From positions 1-32,023 of the forward strand of contig JAUCBJ010000272.1 of the NCBI GenBank assembly GCA_032718475.1: DNA of 32,023 nucleotides. The letters run 5' to 3'. The translations under genes and the position numbers were made by a program. Below, one piece after another: positions 9,701-22,054 of the stretch. This DNA comes from Nemertoderma westbladi (Eukaryota; Xenacoelomorpha; Nemertodermatida; Nemertodermatidae). Position 1 is the stretch's first letter; each line of letters starts with the position of its first letter. The notes under the pieces are model-generated. The model did no database searches. It was not told the origin of the DNA and was given only the letters and a program-made list of their open reading frames with translations.

Positions 9701-12700
9701 TTAATGTTTGTATCCCTAATTAATGTTTATATCCCTAATTAATGTTTGTGTCCCTAATTAATGTTTGTGTCCCTAATTAATGTTTGTGTCCCTAATTAAT
9801 GTTTATATCCCTAATTAATGTTTATATCCCTAATTAATGTTTGTATCCCTAATTAATGTTTATATCCCTAATTAATGTTTGTGTCCCTAATTAATGTTTG
9901 TATCCCTAATTAATGTTTATATCCCTAATTAATGTTTGTATCCCTAATTAATGTTTGTGTCCCTAATTAATGTTTATATCCCTAATTAATGTTTGTATCC
10001 CTAATTAATGTTTGTATCCCTAATTAATGTTTGTATCCCTAATTAATGTTTATATCCCTAATTAATGTTTGTGTCCCTAATTAATGTTTGTGTCCCTAAT
10101 TAATGTTTGTATCCCTAATTAATGTTTGTGTCCCTAATTAATGTTTGTGTCCCTAATTAATGTTTGTATCCCTAATTAATGTTTATATCCCTAATTAATG
10201 TTTGTATCCCTAATTAATGTTTGTATCCCTAATTAATGTTTGTATCCCTAATTAATGTTTGTGTCCCTTAATGTTTGTATCCCTAATTAATGTTTGTATC
10301 CCTAATTAATGTTTGTGTCCCTAATTAATGTTTGTGTCCCTAATTAATGTTTGTGTCCCTCATTTAATGTTTGTGAACCTAATTAATGTTTGTGTCCCTA
10401 ATTAATGTGTGTATGCCTAATTAATGTTTATATCCCTAATTAATGTTTGTATCCCTAATTAATGTTTGTATCCCTAATTAATGTTTATATCCCTAATTAA
10501 TGTTTGTGTCCCTAATTAATGTTTGTGTCCCTAATTAATGTTTGTATCCCTAATTAATGTTTGTGTCCCTAATTAATGTTTATATCCCTAATTAATGTTT
10601 GTATCCCTAATTAATGTTTGTATCCCTAATTAATGTTTATATCCCTAATTAATGTTTGTGTCCCTAATTAATGTTTGTGTCCCTAATTAATGTTTGTATC
10701 CCTAATTAATGTTTGTGTCCCTAATTAATGTTTATATCCCTAATTAATGTTTGTGTCCCTAATTAATGTTTGTGTCCCTAATTAATGTCTATATCCCTAA
10801 TTAATGTTTGTATCCCTAATTAATGTTTGTATCCCTAATTAATGTTTGTATCCCTAATTAATGTTTGTATCCCTAATTAATGTTTATATCCCTAATTAAT
10901 GTTTATATCCCTAATTAATGTTTGTGTCCCTAATTAATGTTTGTGTCCCTAATTAATGTTTATATCCCTAATTAATGTTTGTGTCCCTAATTAATGTTTG
11001 TCTCCCTAATTAATGTTTGTATCCCTAATTAATGTTTATATCCCTAATTAATGTTTGTATCCCTAATTAATGTTTGTATCCCTAATTAATGTTTATATCC
11101 CTAATTAATGTTTATATCCCTAATTAATGTTTGTATCCCTAATTAATGTTTATATCCCTAATTAATGTTTGTGTCCCTAATTAATGTTTGTATCCCTAAT
11201 TAATGTTTATATCCCTAATTAATGTTTGTATCCCTAATTAATGTTTATATCCCTAATTAATGTTTGTATCCCTAATTAATGTTTATATCCCTAATTAATG
11301 TTTGTGTCCCTAATTAATGTTTGTGTCCCTAATTAATGTTTGTGTCCCTAATTAATGTTTATATCCCTAATTAATGTTTGTGTCCCTAATTAATGTTTGT
11401 GTCCCTAATTAATGTTTATATCCCTAATTAATGTTTGTGTCCCTAATTAATGTTTGTGTCCCTAATTAATGTTTGTATCCCTAATTAATGTTTGTGTCCC
11501 TAATTAATGTTTGTGTCCCTAATTAATGTTTGTATCCCTAATTAATGTTTATATCCCTAATTAATGTTTGTATCCCTAATTAATGTTTATATCCCTAATT
11601 AATGTTTGTGTCCCTAATTAATGTTTGTGTCCCTAATTAATGTTTGTGTCCCTAATTAATGTTTGTGTCCCTAATTAATGTTTATATCCCTAATTAATGT
11701 TTGTGTCCCTAATTAATGTTTGTCTCCCTAATTAATGTTTGTATCCCTAATTAATGTTTATATCCCTAATTAATGTTTGTATCCCTAATTAATGTTTGTA
11801 TCCCTAATTAATGTTTATATCCCTAATTAATGTTTATATCCCTAATTAATGTTTGTATCCCTAATTAATGTTTATATCCCTAATTAATGTTTGTATCCCT
11901 AATTAATGTTTGTATCCCTAATTAATGTTTATATCCCTAATTAATGTTTGTATCCCTAATTAATGTTTGTGTCCCTAATTAATGTTTATATCCCTAATTA
12001 ATGTTTGTATCCCTAATTAATGTTTGTATCCCTAATTAATGTTTGTATCCCTAATTAATGTTTATATCCCTAATTAATGTTTGTGTCCCTAATTAATGTT
12101 TGTGTCCCTAATTAATGTTTGTATCCCTAATTAATGTTTGTGTCCCTAATTAATGTTTGTGTCCCTAATTAATGTTTGTATCCCTAATTAATGTTTATAT
12201 CCCTAATTAATGTTTGTATCCCTAATTAATGTTTGTATCCCTAATTAATGTTTGTATCCCTAATTAATGTTTGTGTCCCTTAATGTTTGTATCCCTAATT
12301 AATGTTTGTATCCCTAATTAATGTTTGTGTCCCTAATTAATGTTTGTGTCCCTAATTAATGTTTGCGTCCCTCATTTAATGTTTGTGTCCCTAATTAATG
12401 TTTGTGTCCCTAATTAATGTGTGTATCCCTAATTAATGTTTATATCCCTAATTAATGTTTGTATCCCTAATTAATGTTTGTATCCCTAATTAATGTTTAT
12501 ATCCCTAATTGATGTTTGTGTCCCTAATTAATGTTTGTGTCCCTAATTAATGTTTGTATCCCTAATTAATGTTTGTGTCCCTAATTAATGTTTATATCCC
12601 TAATTAATGTTTGTATCCCTAATTAATGTTTGTATCCCTAATTAATGTTTATATCCCTAATTAATGTTTGTATCCCTAATTAATGTTTGTATCCCTAATT

Positions 12701-12835
12701 AATGTTTATATCCCTAATTAATGTTTGTGTCCCTAATTAATGTTTGTGTCCCTAATTAATGTTTGTATCCCTAATTAATGTTTGTGTCCCTAATTAATGT
12801 TTATATCCCTAATTAATGTTTGTGTCCCTAATTAA
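6731..12835 (+). repeat. Higher-order repeat A, about 1.77-2.01 kb period
   Basis: The rare 20-bp unit TCCCTCATTTAATG occurs at 6731, 8591, 10356 and 12368. Each is followed two units later by the rare AATGTGTGTAT variant and then by the same order of GTG, GTA and ATA subtypes. Spacings are 1860, 1765 and 2012 bp, exactly 96, 91 and 104 standard units plus one 16-bp and one 20-bp unit. In the last three copies a 16-bp unit lies about 91 bp upstream of the marker. A second marker, AATGTCTATAT, at 9021 and 10786 repeats the 1765-bp spacing. Copy boundaries are approximate. Confidence 0.85.
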
Positions 12836-13199
12836 TGGTTGTATCCCTAATTAATGTTTGTGTCCCTAATTAATGTTTGTATCCCTAATTAATGTTTGTA
12901 TCCCTAATTAATGTTTATATCCCTAATTAATGTTTATATCCCTAATTAATGTTTGTGTCCCTAATTAATGTTTGTATCCCTAATTAATGTTTGTGTCCCT
13001 AATTAATGTTTGTATCCCTAATTAATGTTTGTGTCCCTAATTAATGTTTATATCCCTAATTAATGTTTGTGTCCCTAATTAATGTTTATGTCCCTAATTA
13101 ATGTTTATATCCCTAATTAATGTTTGTATCCCTAATTAATATTTGTCTCCCTAATTAATGTTTGTATCCCTAATTAATGTTTGTGTCCCTAATTAATGT

Positions 13200-16170
13200 T
13201 TATGTCCCTAATTAATGTTTATATCCCTAATTAATGTTTATATCCCTAATTAATGTTTATATCCCTAATTAATGTTTATATCCCTAATTAATATTTGTGT
13301 CCCTAATTAATGTTTGTGTCCCTAATTAATGTTTATATCCCTAATTAATGTTTATATCCCTAATTAATGTTTGTGTCCCTAATTATGTTTGTGTCCCTAA
13401 TTAATGTTTGTCTCCCTAATTAATGTTTGTATCCCTAATTAATGTTTGTGTCCCTAATTAATGTTTGTGTCTCTAATTAATGTTTGTGTCCCTAATTAAT
13501 GTTTGTATCCCTAATTAATGTTTGTGTCCCTAATTAATGTTTGTGTCCCTAATTAATGTTTGTGTCCCTAATTAATGTTTATATCCCTAATTAATGTTTA
13601 TATCCCTAATTAATGTTTGTGTCCCTAATTAATGTTTGTGTCCCTAATTAATGTTTGTGCCCTAATTAATGTTTGTGTCCCTAATTAATGTTTGTGTCCC
13701 TAATTAATGTTTGTATCCCTAATTAATGTTTGTGTCCCTAATTAATGTTTGTGTCTCTAATTAATGTTTGTGTCCCTAATTAATGTTTGTATCCCTAATT
13801 AATGTTTGTATCCCTAATTAATGTTTGTGTCCCTAATTAATGTTTGTGTCCCTAATTAATGTTTGTGTCTCTAATTAATGTTTGTGTCCCTAATTAATGT
13901 TTGTATCCCTAATTAATGTTTGTGTCCCTAATTAATGTTTGTATCCCTAATTAATGTTTGTGTCCCTAATTAATGTTTGTGTCTCTAATTAATGTTTGTG
14001 TCCCTAATTAATGTTTGTATCCCTAATTAATGTTTGTATCCCTAATTAATGTTTGTGTCCCTAATTAATGTTTGTGTCTCTAATTAATGTTTGTGTCCCT
14101 AATTAATGTTTGTATCCCTAATTAATGTTTATATCCCTAATTAATGTTTGTGTCCCTAATTAATGTTTATATCCCTAATTAATGTTTGTATCCCTAATTA
14201 ATGTTTGTATCCCTAATTAAAATGTTTATATCCCTAATTAATGTTTATATCCCTAATTAATGTTTGTGTCCCTAATTAATGTTTGTCTCCCTAATTAATG
14301 TTTGTGTCCCTAATTAATGTTTGTATCCCTAATTAATGTTTATATCCCTAATTAATGTTTGTGTCCCTAATTAATGTTTGTGTCCCTAATTAATGTTTGT
14401 GTCCCTAATTAATGTTTGTATCCCTAATTAATGTTTATATCCCTAATTAATGTTTGTGTCCCTAATTAATGTTTGTGCCCTAATTAATGTTTGTGTCCCT
14501 AATTAATGTTTATATCCTTAATTAATGTTTGTGTCCCTAATTAATGTTTGTGTCCCTAATTAATGTTTGTGTCTCTAATTAATGTTTGTCTCCCTAATTA
14601 ATGTTTGTATCCCTAATTAATGTTTGTGTCCCTAATTAATGTTTGTGTCCCTAATTAATGTTTGTGTCCCTAATTAATGTTTGTGTCCCTAATTAATGTT
14701 TATATCCCTAATTAATGTTTATATCCCTAATTAATGTTTGTGTCCCTAATTAATGTTTGTGTCCCTAATTAATGTTTGTGCCCTAATTAATGTTTGTGTC
14801 CCTAATTAATGTTTGTGTCCCTAATTAATGTTTGTATCCCTAATTAATGTTTGTGTCCCTAATTAATGTTTGTGTCTCTAATTAATGTTTGTGTCCCTAA
14901 TTAATGTTTGTATCCCTAATTAATGTTTGTATCCCTAATTAATGTTTGTGTCCCTAATTAATGTTTGTGTCCCTAATTAATGTTTGTGTCCCTAATTAAT
15001 GTTTGTATCCCTAATTAATGTTTGTATCCCTAATTAATGTTTGTGTCCCTAATTAATGTTTGTGTCCCTAATTAATGTTTGTGTCTCTAATTAATGTTTG
15101 TGTCCCTAATTAATGTTTGTATCCCTAATTAATGTTTGTGTCCCTAATTAATGTTTGTATCCCTAATTAATGTTTGTGTCCCTAATTAATGTTTGTGTCT
15201 CTAATTAATGTTTGTGTCCCTAATTAATGTTTGTATCCCTAATTAATGTTTGTATCCCTAATTAATGTTTGTGTCCCTAATTAATGTTTGTGTCTCTAAT
15301 TAATGTTTGTGTCCCTAATTAATGTTTGTATCCCTAATTAATGTTTATATCCCTAATTAATGTTTGTGTCCCTAAATAATGTTTATATCCCTAATTAATG
15401 TTTGTATCCCTAATTAATGTTTGTATCCCTAATTAAAATGTTTATATCCCTAATTAATGTTTATATCCCTAATTAATGTTTGTGTCCCTAATTAATGTTT
15501 GTCTCCCTAATTAATGTTTGTGTCCCTAATTAATGTTTGTATCCCTAATTAATGTTTATATCCCTAATTAATGTTTGTGTCCCTAATTAATGTTTGTGTC
15601 CCTAATTAATGTTTGTGTCCCTAATTAATGTTTGTATCCCTAATTAATGTTTATATCCCTAATTAATGTTTGTGTCCCTAATTAATGTTTGTGCCCTAAT
15701 TAATGTTTGTGTCCCTAATTAATGTTTATATCCTTAATTAATGTTTGTGTCCCTAATTAATGTTTGTGTCCCTAATTAATGTTTGTGTCTCTAATTAATG
15801 TTTGTCTCCCTAATTAATGTTTGTATCCCTAATTAATGTTTGTGTCCCTAATTAATGTTTGTGTCCCTAATTAATGTTTGTGTCCCTAATTAATGTTTAT
15901 ATCCCTAATTAATGTTTATATCCCTAATTAATGTTTATATCCCTAATTAATGTTTATATCCCTAATTAATATTTGTGTCCCTAATTAATGTTTGTGTCCC
16001 TAATTAATGTTTATATCCCTAATTAATGTTTATATCCCTAATTAATGTTTGTGTCCCTAATTAATGTTTGTGTCCCTAATTAATGTTTGTCTCCCTAATT
16101 AATGTTTGTATCCCTAATTAATGTTTGTGTCCCTAATTAATGTTTGTGTCTCTAATTAATGTTTGTGTCC
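13200..16170 (+). repeat. Higher-order repeat B, 1,216-bp period inside a 2.68-kb duplication
   Basis: Three independent markers repeat at exactly 1,216 bp (64 x 19): the 21-bp unit TTAAAATG at 14211 and 15427, the 18-bp unit GTGCCC at 14475 and 15691, and TATATCCTTAATT at 14511 and 15727. A fourth marker, TTAATATTTGTG, at 13291 and 15969 gives 2,678 bp, which equals 141 units minus one base once the odd-sized units between are counted. This shows a duplication nested within a larger one. GTGTCTCTAATT variants are frequent only in this block. Confidence 0.82.
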
Positions 16171-18459
16171 CTAATTAATGTTTGTATCCCTAATTAATGT
16201 TTGTGTCCCTAATTAATGTTTGTGTCCCTAATTAATGTTTGTGTCCCTAATTAATGTTTATATCCCTAATTAATGTTCGTGTCCCTAATTAATGTTTGTA
16301 TCCCTAATTAATGTTTGTGTCCCTAATTAATGTTTGTGTCCCTAATTAATGTTTGTGTCCCTAATTAATGTTTATATCCCTAATTAATGTTTATATCCCT
16401 AATTAATGTTTGTGTCCCTAATTAATGTTTGTGTCCCTAATTAATGTTTGTGCCCTAATTAATGTTTGTGTCCCTAATTAATGTTTGTGTCCCTAATTAA
16501 TGTTTGTATCCCTAATTAATGTTTGTGTCCCTAATTAATGTTTGTGTCTCTAATTAATGTTTGTCTCCCTAATTAATGTTTGTATCCCTAATTAATGTTT
16601 GTGTCCCTAATTAATGTTTGTGTCTCTAATTAATGTTTGTGTCCCTAATTAATGTTTGTATCCCTAATTAATGTTTGTGTCCCTAATTAATGTTTGTATC
16701 CCTAATTAATGTTTGTGTCCCTAATTAATGTTTGTGTCCCTAATTAATGTTTGTATCCCTAATTAATGTTTGTATCCCTAATTAATGTTTGTGTCCCTAA
16801 TTAATGTTTGTATCCCTAATTAATGTTTGTATCCCTAATTAATGTTTATATCCCTAATTAATGTTTGTATCCCTAATTAATGTTTATATCCCTAATTAAT
16901 GTTTGTATCCCTAATTAATGTTTATATCCCTAATTAATGTTTGTGTCCCTAATTAATGTTTGTGTCCCTAATTAATGTTTATATCCCTAATTAATGTTTG
17001 TGTCCCTAATTAATGTGTGTATCCCTAATTAATGTTTGTATCCCTAATTAATGTTTGTGTCCCTAATTAATGTTTGTCTCCCTAATTAATGTTTGTGTCC
17101 CTAATTAATGTTTGTATCCCTAATTAATGTTTATATCCCTAATTAATGTTTGTGTCCCTAATTAATGTTTGTATCCCTAATTAATGTTTATATCCCTAAT
17201 TAATGTTTATATCCCTAATTAATGTTTGTGTCCCTAATTAATGTTTGTGTCCCTAATTAATGTTTATATCCCTAATTAATGTTTATATCCCTAATTAATG
17301 TTTGTGTCCCTAATTAATGTTTATATCCCTAATTAATGTTTGTATCCCTAATTAATGTTTGTATCCCTAATTAATGTTTATATCCCTAATTAATGTTTAT
17401 ATCCCTAATTAATGTTTGTGTCCCTAATTAATGTTTGTCTCCCTAATTAATGTTTGTGTCCCTAATTAATGTTTGTGTCCCTAATTAATATTTGTATCCC
17501 TAATTAATGTTTGTGTCCCCAATTAATGTTTGTATCCCTAATTAATGTTTGTGTCCCTAATTAATGTTTGTCTCCCTAATTAATGTTTGTGTCCCTAATT
17601 AATGTTTGTGTCCCTAATTAATGTTTGTGTCCCTTAATGTTTGTGTCCCTAATTAATGTTTGTGTCCCTAATTAATGTTTGTATCCCTAATTAATGTTTG
17701 TGTCCCTAATTAATGTTTGTGTCCCTTAATGTTTGTATCCCTAATTAATGTTTGTGTCCCTAATTAATGTTTGTGTCCCTAATTAATGTTTGTGTCCCCA
17801 ATTAATGTTTGTGTCCCTTAATGTTTGTGTCCCTAATTAATGTTTGTGTCCCTAATTAATGTTTGTGTCCCTTAATGTTTGTGTCCCTAATTAATGTTTG
17901 TGTCCCTAATTAATGTTTGTATCCCTAATTAATGTTTGTGTCCCTAATTAATGTTTGTGTCCCTAATTAATGTTTGTGTCCCTAATTAATGTTTGTGTCC
18001 CCAATTAATGTTTGTGTCCCTTAATGTTTGTGTCCCTTAATGTTTGTGTCCCTTAATGTTTGTGTCCCTAATTAATGTTTGTGTCCCTTAATGTTTGTGT
18101 CCCTAATTAATGTTTGTGTCCCTAATTAATGTTTGTGTCCCTTAATGTTTGTGTCCCTAATTAATGTTTGTGTCCCTAATTAATGTTTGTGTCCCTGATT
18201 AATGTTTGTGTCCCTTAATGTTTGTTTCCCTAATTAATGTTTGTGTCCCTAATTAATGTTTGTATCCCTAATTAATGTGTGTGTCCCTCATTAATGTTTG
18301 TGTCCCTAATTATGTTTGTATCCCTAATTAATGTTTGTGTCCCCAATTAATGTTTGTATCCCTAATTAATGTTTGTATCCCTAATTAATGTTTGTATCCC
18401 TAATTAATGTTTGTGTCCCTAATTAATGTTTGTGTCCCTCATTAATGTTTGTGTCCCTA

Positions 18460-19296
18460 ATTAATGTTTGTATCCCTAATTAATGTTTGTTTCCTTAATT
18501 AATGTTTGTGTCCCTAATTAATGTTTGTATCCCTAATTAATGTTTGTTTCCCTCATTAATGTTTGTGTCCCTAATTAATGTTTGTGTCCCCCATTAATGT
18601 TTGTATCCCTAATTAATGTTTGTTTCCTTAATTAATGTTTGTGTCCCTAATTAATGTTTGTATCCCTAATTAATGTTTGTGTCCCTAATTAATGTTTATA
18701 TCCCTAATTAATGTTTGTATCCCTAATTAATGTTTGTATCCCTAATTAATGTTTGTATCCCTAATTAATGTTTGTATCCCTAATTAATGTTTGTTTCCTT
18801 AATTAATGTTTGTGTCCCTAATTAATGTTTGTATCCCTAATTAATGTTTGTTTCCCTCATTAATGTTTGTGTCCCTAATTAATGTTTGTATCCCTAATTA
18901 ATGTTTGTTTCCTTAATTAATGTTTGTGTCCCTAATTAATGTTTGTATCCCTAATTAATGTTTGTTTCCCTCATTAATGTTTGTGTCCCTAATTAATGTT
19001 TGTGTCCCCCATTAATGTTTGTATCCCTAATTAATGTTTGTTTCCTTAATTAATGTTTGTGTCCCTAATTAATGTTTGTATCCCTAATTAATGTTTGTGT
19101 CCCTAATTAATGTTTATATCCCTAATTAATGTTTGTATCCCTAATTAATGTTTGTATCCCTAATTAATGTTTGTATCCCTAATTAATGTTTGTGTCCCTA
19201 ATTAATGTTTGTATCCCTAATTAATGTTTGTATCCCTAATTAATGTTTGTATCCCTAATTAATGTTTGTATCCCTAATTAATGTTTGTATCCCTAA
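18460..19296 (+). repeat. Higher-order repeat C, 418-bp period, two copies
   Basis: The variant TTCCTTAATT occurs at 18491, 18624, 18795, 18909 and 19042. The pairs 18491/18909 and 18624/19042 are each 418 bp apart (22 x 19), with matching neighbours (TTTCCCTCATT, GTCCCCCATT and one ATA unit in the same order). The second copy lies just upstream of the retrotransposon insertion. Confidence 0.75.
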
Positions 19297-19457
19297 TTAA
19301 TGTTTGTATCCCTAATTAATGTTTGTATCCCTAATTAATGTTTATATCCCTAATTAATGTTTGTGTCCCTAATTAATGTTTGTGTCCCTAATTAATGTTT
19401 GTGTCCCTAATTAATGTTTGTGTCCCTAATTAATGTTTGTGTCCCTAATTAATGTTT

Positions 19458-19469
19458 GTGTCCCTAATT
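19458..19469 (+). repeat. Apparent target-site duplication, left copy
   Basis: GTGTCCCTAATT directly precedes the retrotransposon fragment and recurs at 19982-19993 directly after its tail. The satellite phase is therefore repeated by 12 bp rather than simply continued. In a 19-bp array the true length is ambiguous, since 12 plus any multiple of 19 would look the same. Confidence 0.6.
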
Positions 19470-19964
19470 GCTTGGGTAGCTCTATCAAAAATGGATACCA
19501 TCTGGAAATCAGATCTCTCCAGGCACCTGAAGACTAAGTTCTTTCGAGCCACAGTGGAAAGTGTATTTTTATACGGCGGTGAGACCTGGACACTGACTAA
19601 ATCACTTGAACAACGAATTGATGGTTGCTACACAAGACTACTAAGGGCAGCCCTAAACATCAGCTGGAGACAACACATGACAAACGCCGAGCTTTATTGT
19701 ACAATACCACCTGTATCAACCACCCTCCGTGAACGCAGATTAAGATTCAGTGGGCACTGCTGGCGAAGTAAAGACGAGGTCATACCAGATCTACTTCTCT
19801 GGCAACCAACTCATGGAAAGCGTAGTCGTGGACGACCTGCCATAACATATATAGATCAACTTGAAAGGGATACTGAACTTGGGAGAAACGAAATTGCGAC
19901 AACTATGGAGAATCGGGAAGCCTGGAAGGATCTCATTTCCACTGTCCGAGTTCGCTCGACCTAG
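19470..19964 (+). mobile_element. 5'-truncated RTE/CR1-type retrotransposon fragment (copy 2)
   Basis: The C-terminal end of a non-LTR retrotransposon polyprotein, downstream of the reverse transcriptase active site. The frame is intact for about 165 codons to the stop at 19962-19964, with the family landmarks ESVFLYGGETWTLT (about 19557), LRFSGHCWRSKDE (about 19739) and a C-terminal SRGRPAITYIDQLERD. It differs clearly from copies 1 and 3 (for example GHCWRSKDE against GHCFRREDQ) and is a distinct family. The upstream reverse transcriptase and endonuclease are absent, as expected for abortive target-primed reverse transcription. The frame can be read upstream into an ATG at 19452 supplied by a satellite unit; this is accidental. 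The lack of stops or frameshifts and the clean junctions suggest a recent insertion. Confidence 0.92.
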
Positions 19965-19984
19965 TAGTAGTAGTAGTAGTAGTG
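19962..19984 (+). repeat. (TAG)n tail of retrotransposon copy 2
   Basis: Seven TAG repeats start at the stop codon itself, so there is essentially no 3' untranslated region. Short tandem repeat tails are known for RTE-type elements and probably serve in recognition by the element's reverse transcriptase. Confidence 0.85.
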
Positions 19985-22054
19985 TCCCTAATTAATGTTT
20001 GTATCCCTAATTAATGTTTGTGTCCCTAATTAATGTTTGTGTCTCTAATTAATGTTTGTGTCCCTAATTAATGTTTGTATCCCTAATTAATGTTTGTGTC
20101 CCTAATTAATGTTTGTGTCCCTAATTAATGTTTGTGTCCCTAATTAATGTTTGTGTCTCTAATTAATGTTTGTGTCCCTAATTAATGTTTGTGTCCCTAA
20201 TTAATGTTTGTGTCTCTAATTAATGTTTGTGTCCCTAATTAATGTTTGTATCCCTAATTAATGTTTGTGTCCCTAATTAATGTTTATATCCCTAATTAAT
20301 GTTTGTGTCCCTAATTAATGTTTGTATCCCTAATTAATGTTTGTATCCCTAATTAATGTTTGTGTCCCTAATTAAGGTTTGTGTCCCTCATTAATGTTTG
20401 TGTCCCTCATTAATGTTTGTGTCCCCCATTAATGTTTGTATCCCTAATTAATGTTTGTGTCCCCAATTAATGTTTGTATCCCTAATTAATGTTTATATCC
20501 CTAATTAATGTTTGTGTCCCTAATTAATGTTTGTATCCCTAATTAATGTTTGTATCCCTAATTAATGTTTGTGTCCCTAATTAATGTTTGTCTCCCTAAT
20601 TAATGTTTGTGTCCCTAATTAATGTTTGTATCCCTTAATGTTTATATCCCTAATTAATGTTTGTATCCCTAATTAATGTTTGTTTATATCCCTAATTAAT
20701 GTTTGTGTCCCTAATTAATGTTTGTGTCCCTAATTAATGTTTGTGTCCCTAATTAATGTTTGTGTCCCTAATTAATGTTTATATCCCTAATTAATGTTTG
20801 TGTCCCTAATTAATATTTGTCTCCCTAATTAATGTTTGTATCCCTAATTAATGTTTATATCCCTAATTAATGTTTGTATCCCTAATTAATGTTTGTATCC
20901 CTAATTAATGTTTATATCCCTAATTAATGTTTATATCCCTAATTAATGTTTGTGTCCCTAATTAATGTTTGTATCCCTAATTAATGTTTGTGTCCCTAAT
21001 TAATGTTTGTATCCCTAATTAATGTTTGTATCCCTAATTAATGTTTGTGTCCCTAATTAATGTTTGTGTCCCTAATTAATGTTTGTCTCCCTAATTAATG
21101 TTTGTATCCCTAATTAATGTTTGTGTCCCTAATTAATGTTTGTATCCCTAATTAATGTTTGTATCCCTAATTAATGTTTGTGTCCCTAATTAATGTTTGT
21201 ATCCCTAATTAATGTTTGTATCCCTAATTAATGTTTGTATCCCTAATTAACGTTTGTGTCCCTTAATGTTTGTGTCCCTAATTAATGTTTGTGTCCCTAA
21301 TTAATGTTTGTATCCCTAATTAATGTTTGTATCCCTAATTAATGTTTGTATCCCTAATTAACGTTTGTGTCCCTTAATGTTTGTGTCGCTAATTAATGTT
21401 TGTGTCCCTAATTAATGTTTGTATCCCTAATTAATGTTTGTGTCCCTAATTAATGTTTGTGTCCCTAATTAATGTTTGTGTCCCTTAATGTTTGTGTCCC
21501 TAATTAATGTTTGTGTCCCTAATTAATGTTTGTATCCCTAATTAATGTTTGTGTCCCTAATTAATGTTTGTGTCCCTAATTAATGTTTGTGTCCCCAATT
21601 AATGTTTGTGTCCCTTAATGTTTGTGTCCCTAATTAATGTTTGTGTCCCTAATTAATGTTTGTATCCCTAATTAATGTTTATATCCCTAATTAATGTTTG
21701 TGTCCCTAATTAATGTTTGTGTCCCTTAATGTTTGTGTCCCTAATTAATGTTTGTGTCCCTAATTAATGTTTGTATCCCTAATTAATGTTTGTGTCCCTA
21801 ATTAATGTTTGTGTCCCTAATTAATGTTTGTGTCCCTAATTAATGTTTGTGTCCCCAATTAATGTTTGTGTCCCTTAATGTTTGTGTCCCTAATTAATGT
21901 TTGTGTCCCTAATTAATGTTTGTGTCCCTTAATGTTTGTGTCCCTAATTAATGTTTGTGTCCCTAATTAATGTTTGTGTCCCTAATTAATGTTTGTATCC
22001 CTAATTAATGTTTGTGTCCCTAATTAATGTTTGTGTCCCTAATTAATGTTTGTG

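Larger units (their letters stand above)
5897..19469 (+). repeat. 19-bp satellite array, left block
   Basis: Head-to-tail copies of GTCCCTAATTAATGTTTGT with no interruption for 13.5 kb. The main variation is at the junction after TTT: TTTGTGTCCC, TTTGTATCCC, TTTATATCCC and the rarer TTTGTCTCCC. Odd-sized units also occur: 16 bp (TCCCTTAATG, lacking AAT), 18 bp (GTGCCC, lacking a T), 20 bp (TCCCTCATTTAATG) and 21 bp (TTAAAATG). These recur at fixed spacings and so define higher-order repeats, listed separately. TTTATATCCC units are common to about 17.5 kb and scarcer after. Every unit contains TAATTAATG, the hexamer CCCTAA, and an ATTAAT site. No function is known from sequence; centromeric, pericentromeric or interstitial satellite are all possible. 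Confidence 0.98.

Noticed and set aside
19452-19469. Satellite-derived ATG as the true start of a fused gene
   Set aside because: The frame joins the retrotransposon fragment by chance. The element's own sequence begins at 19470 and is simply 5'-truncated.
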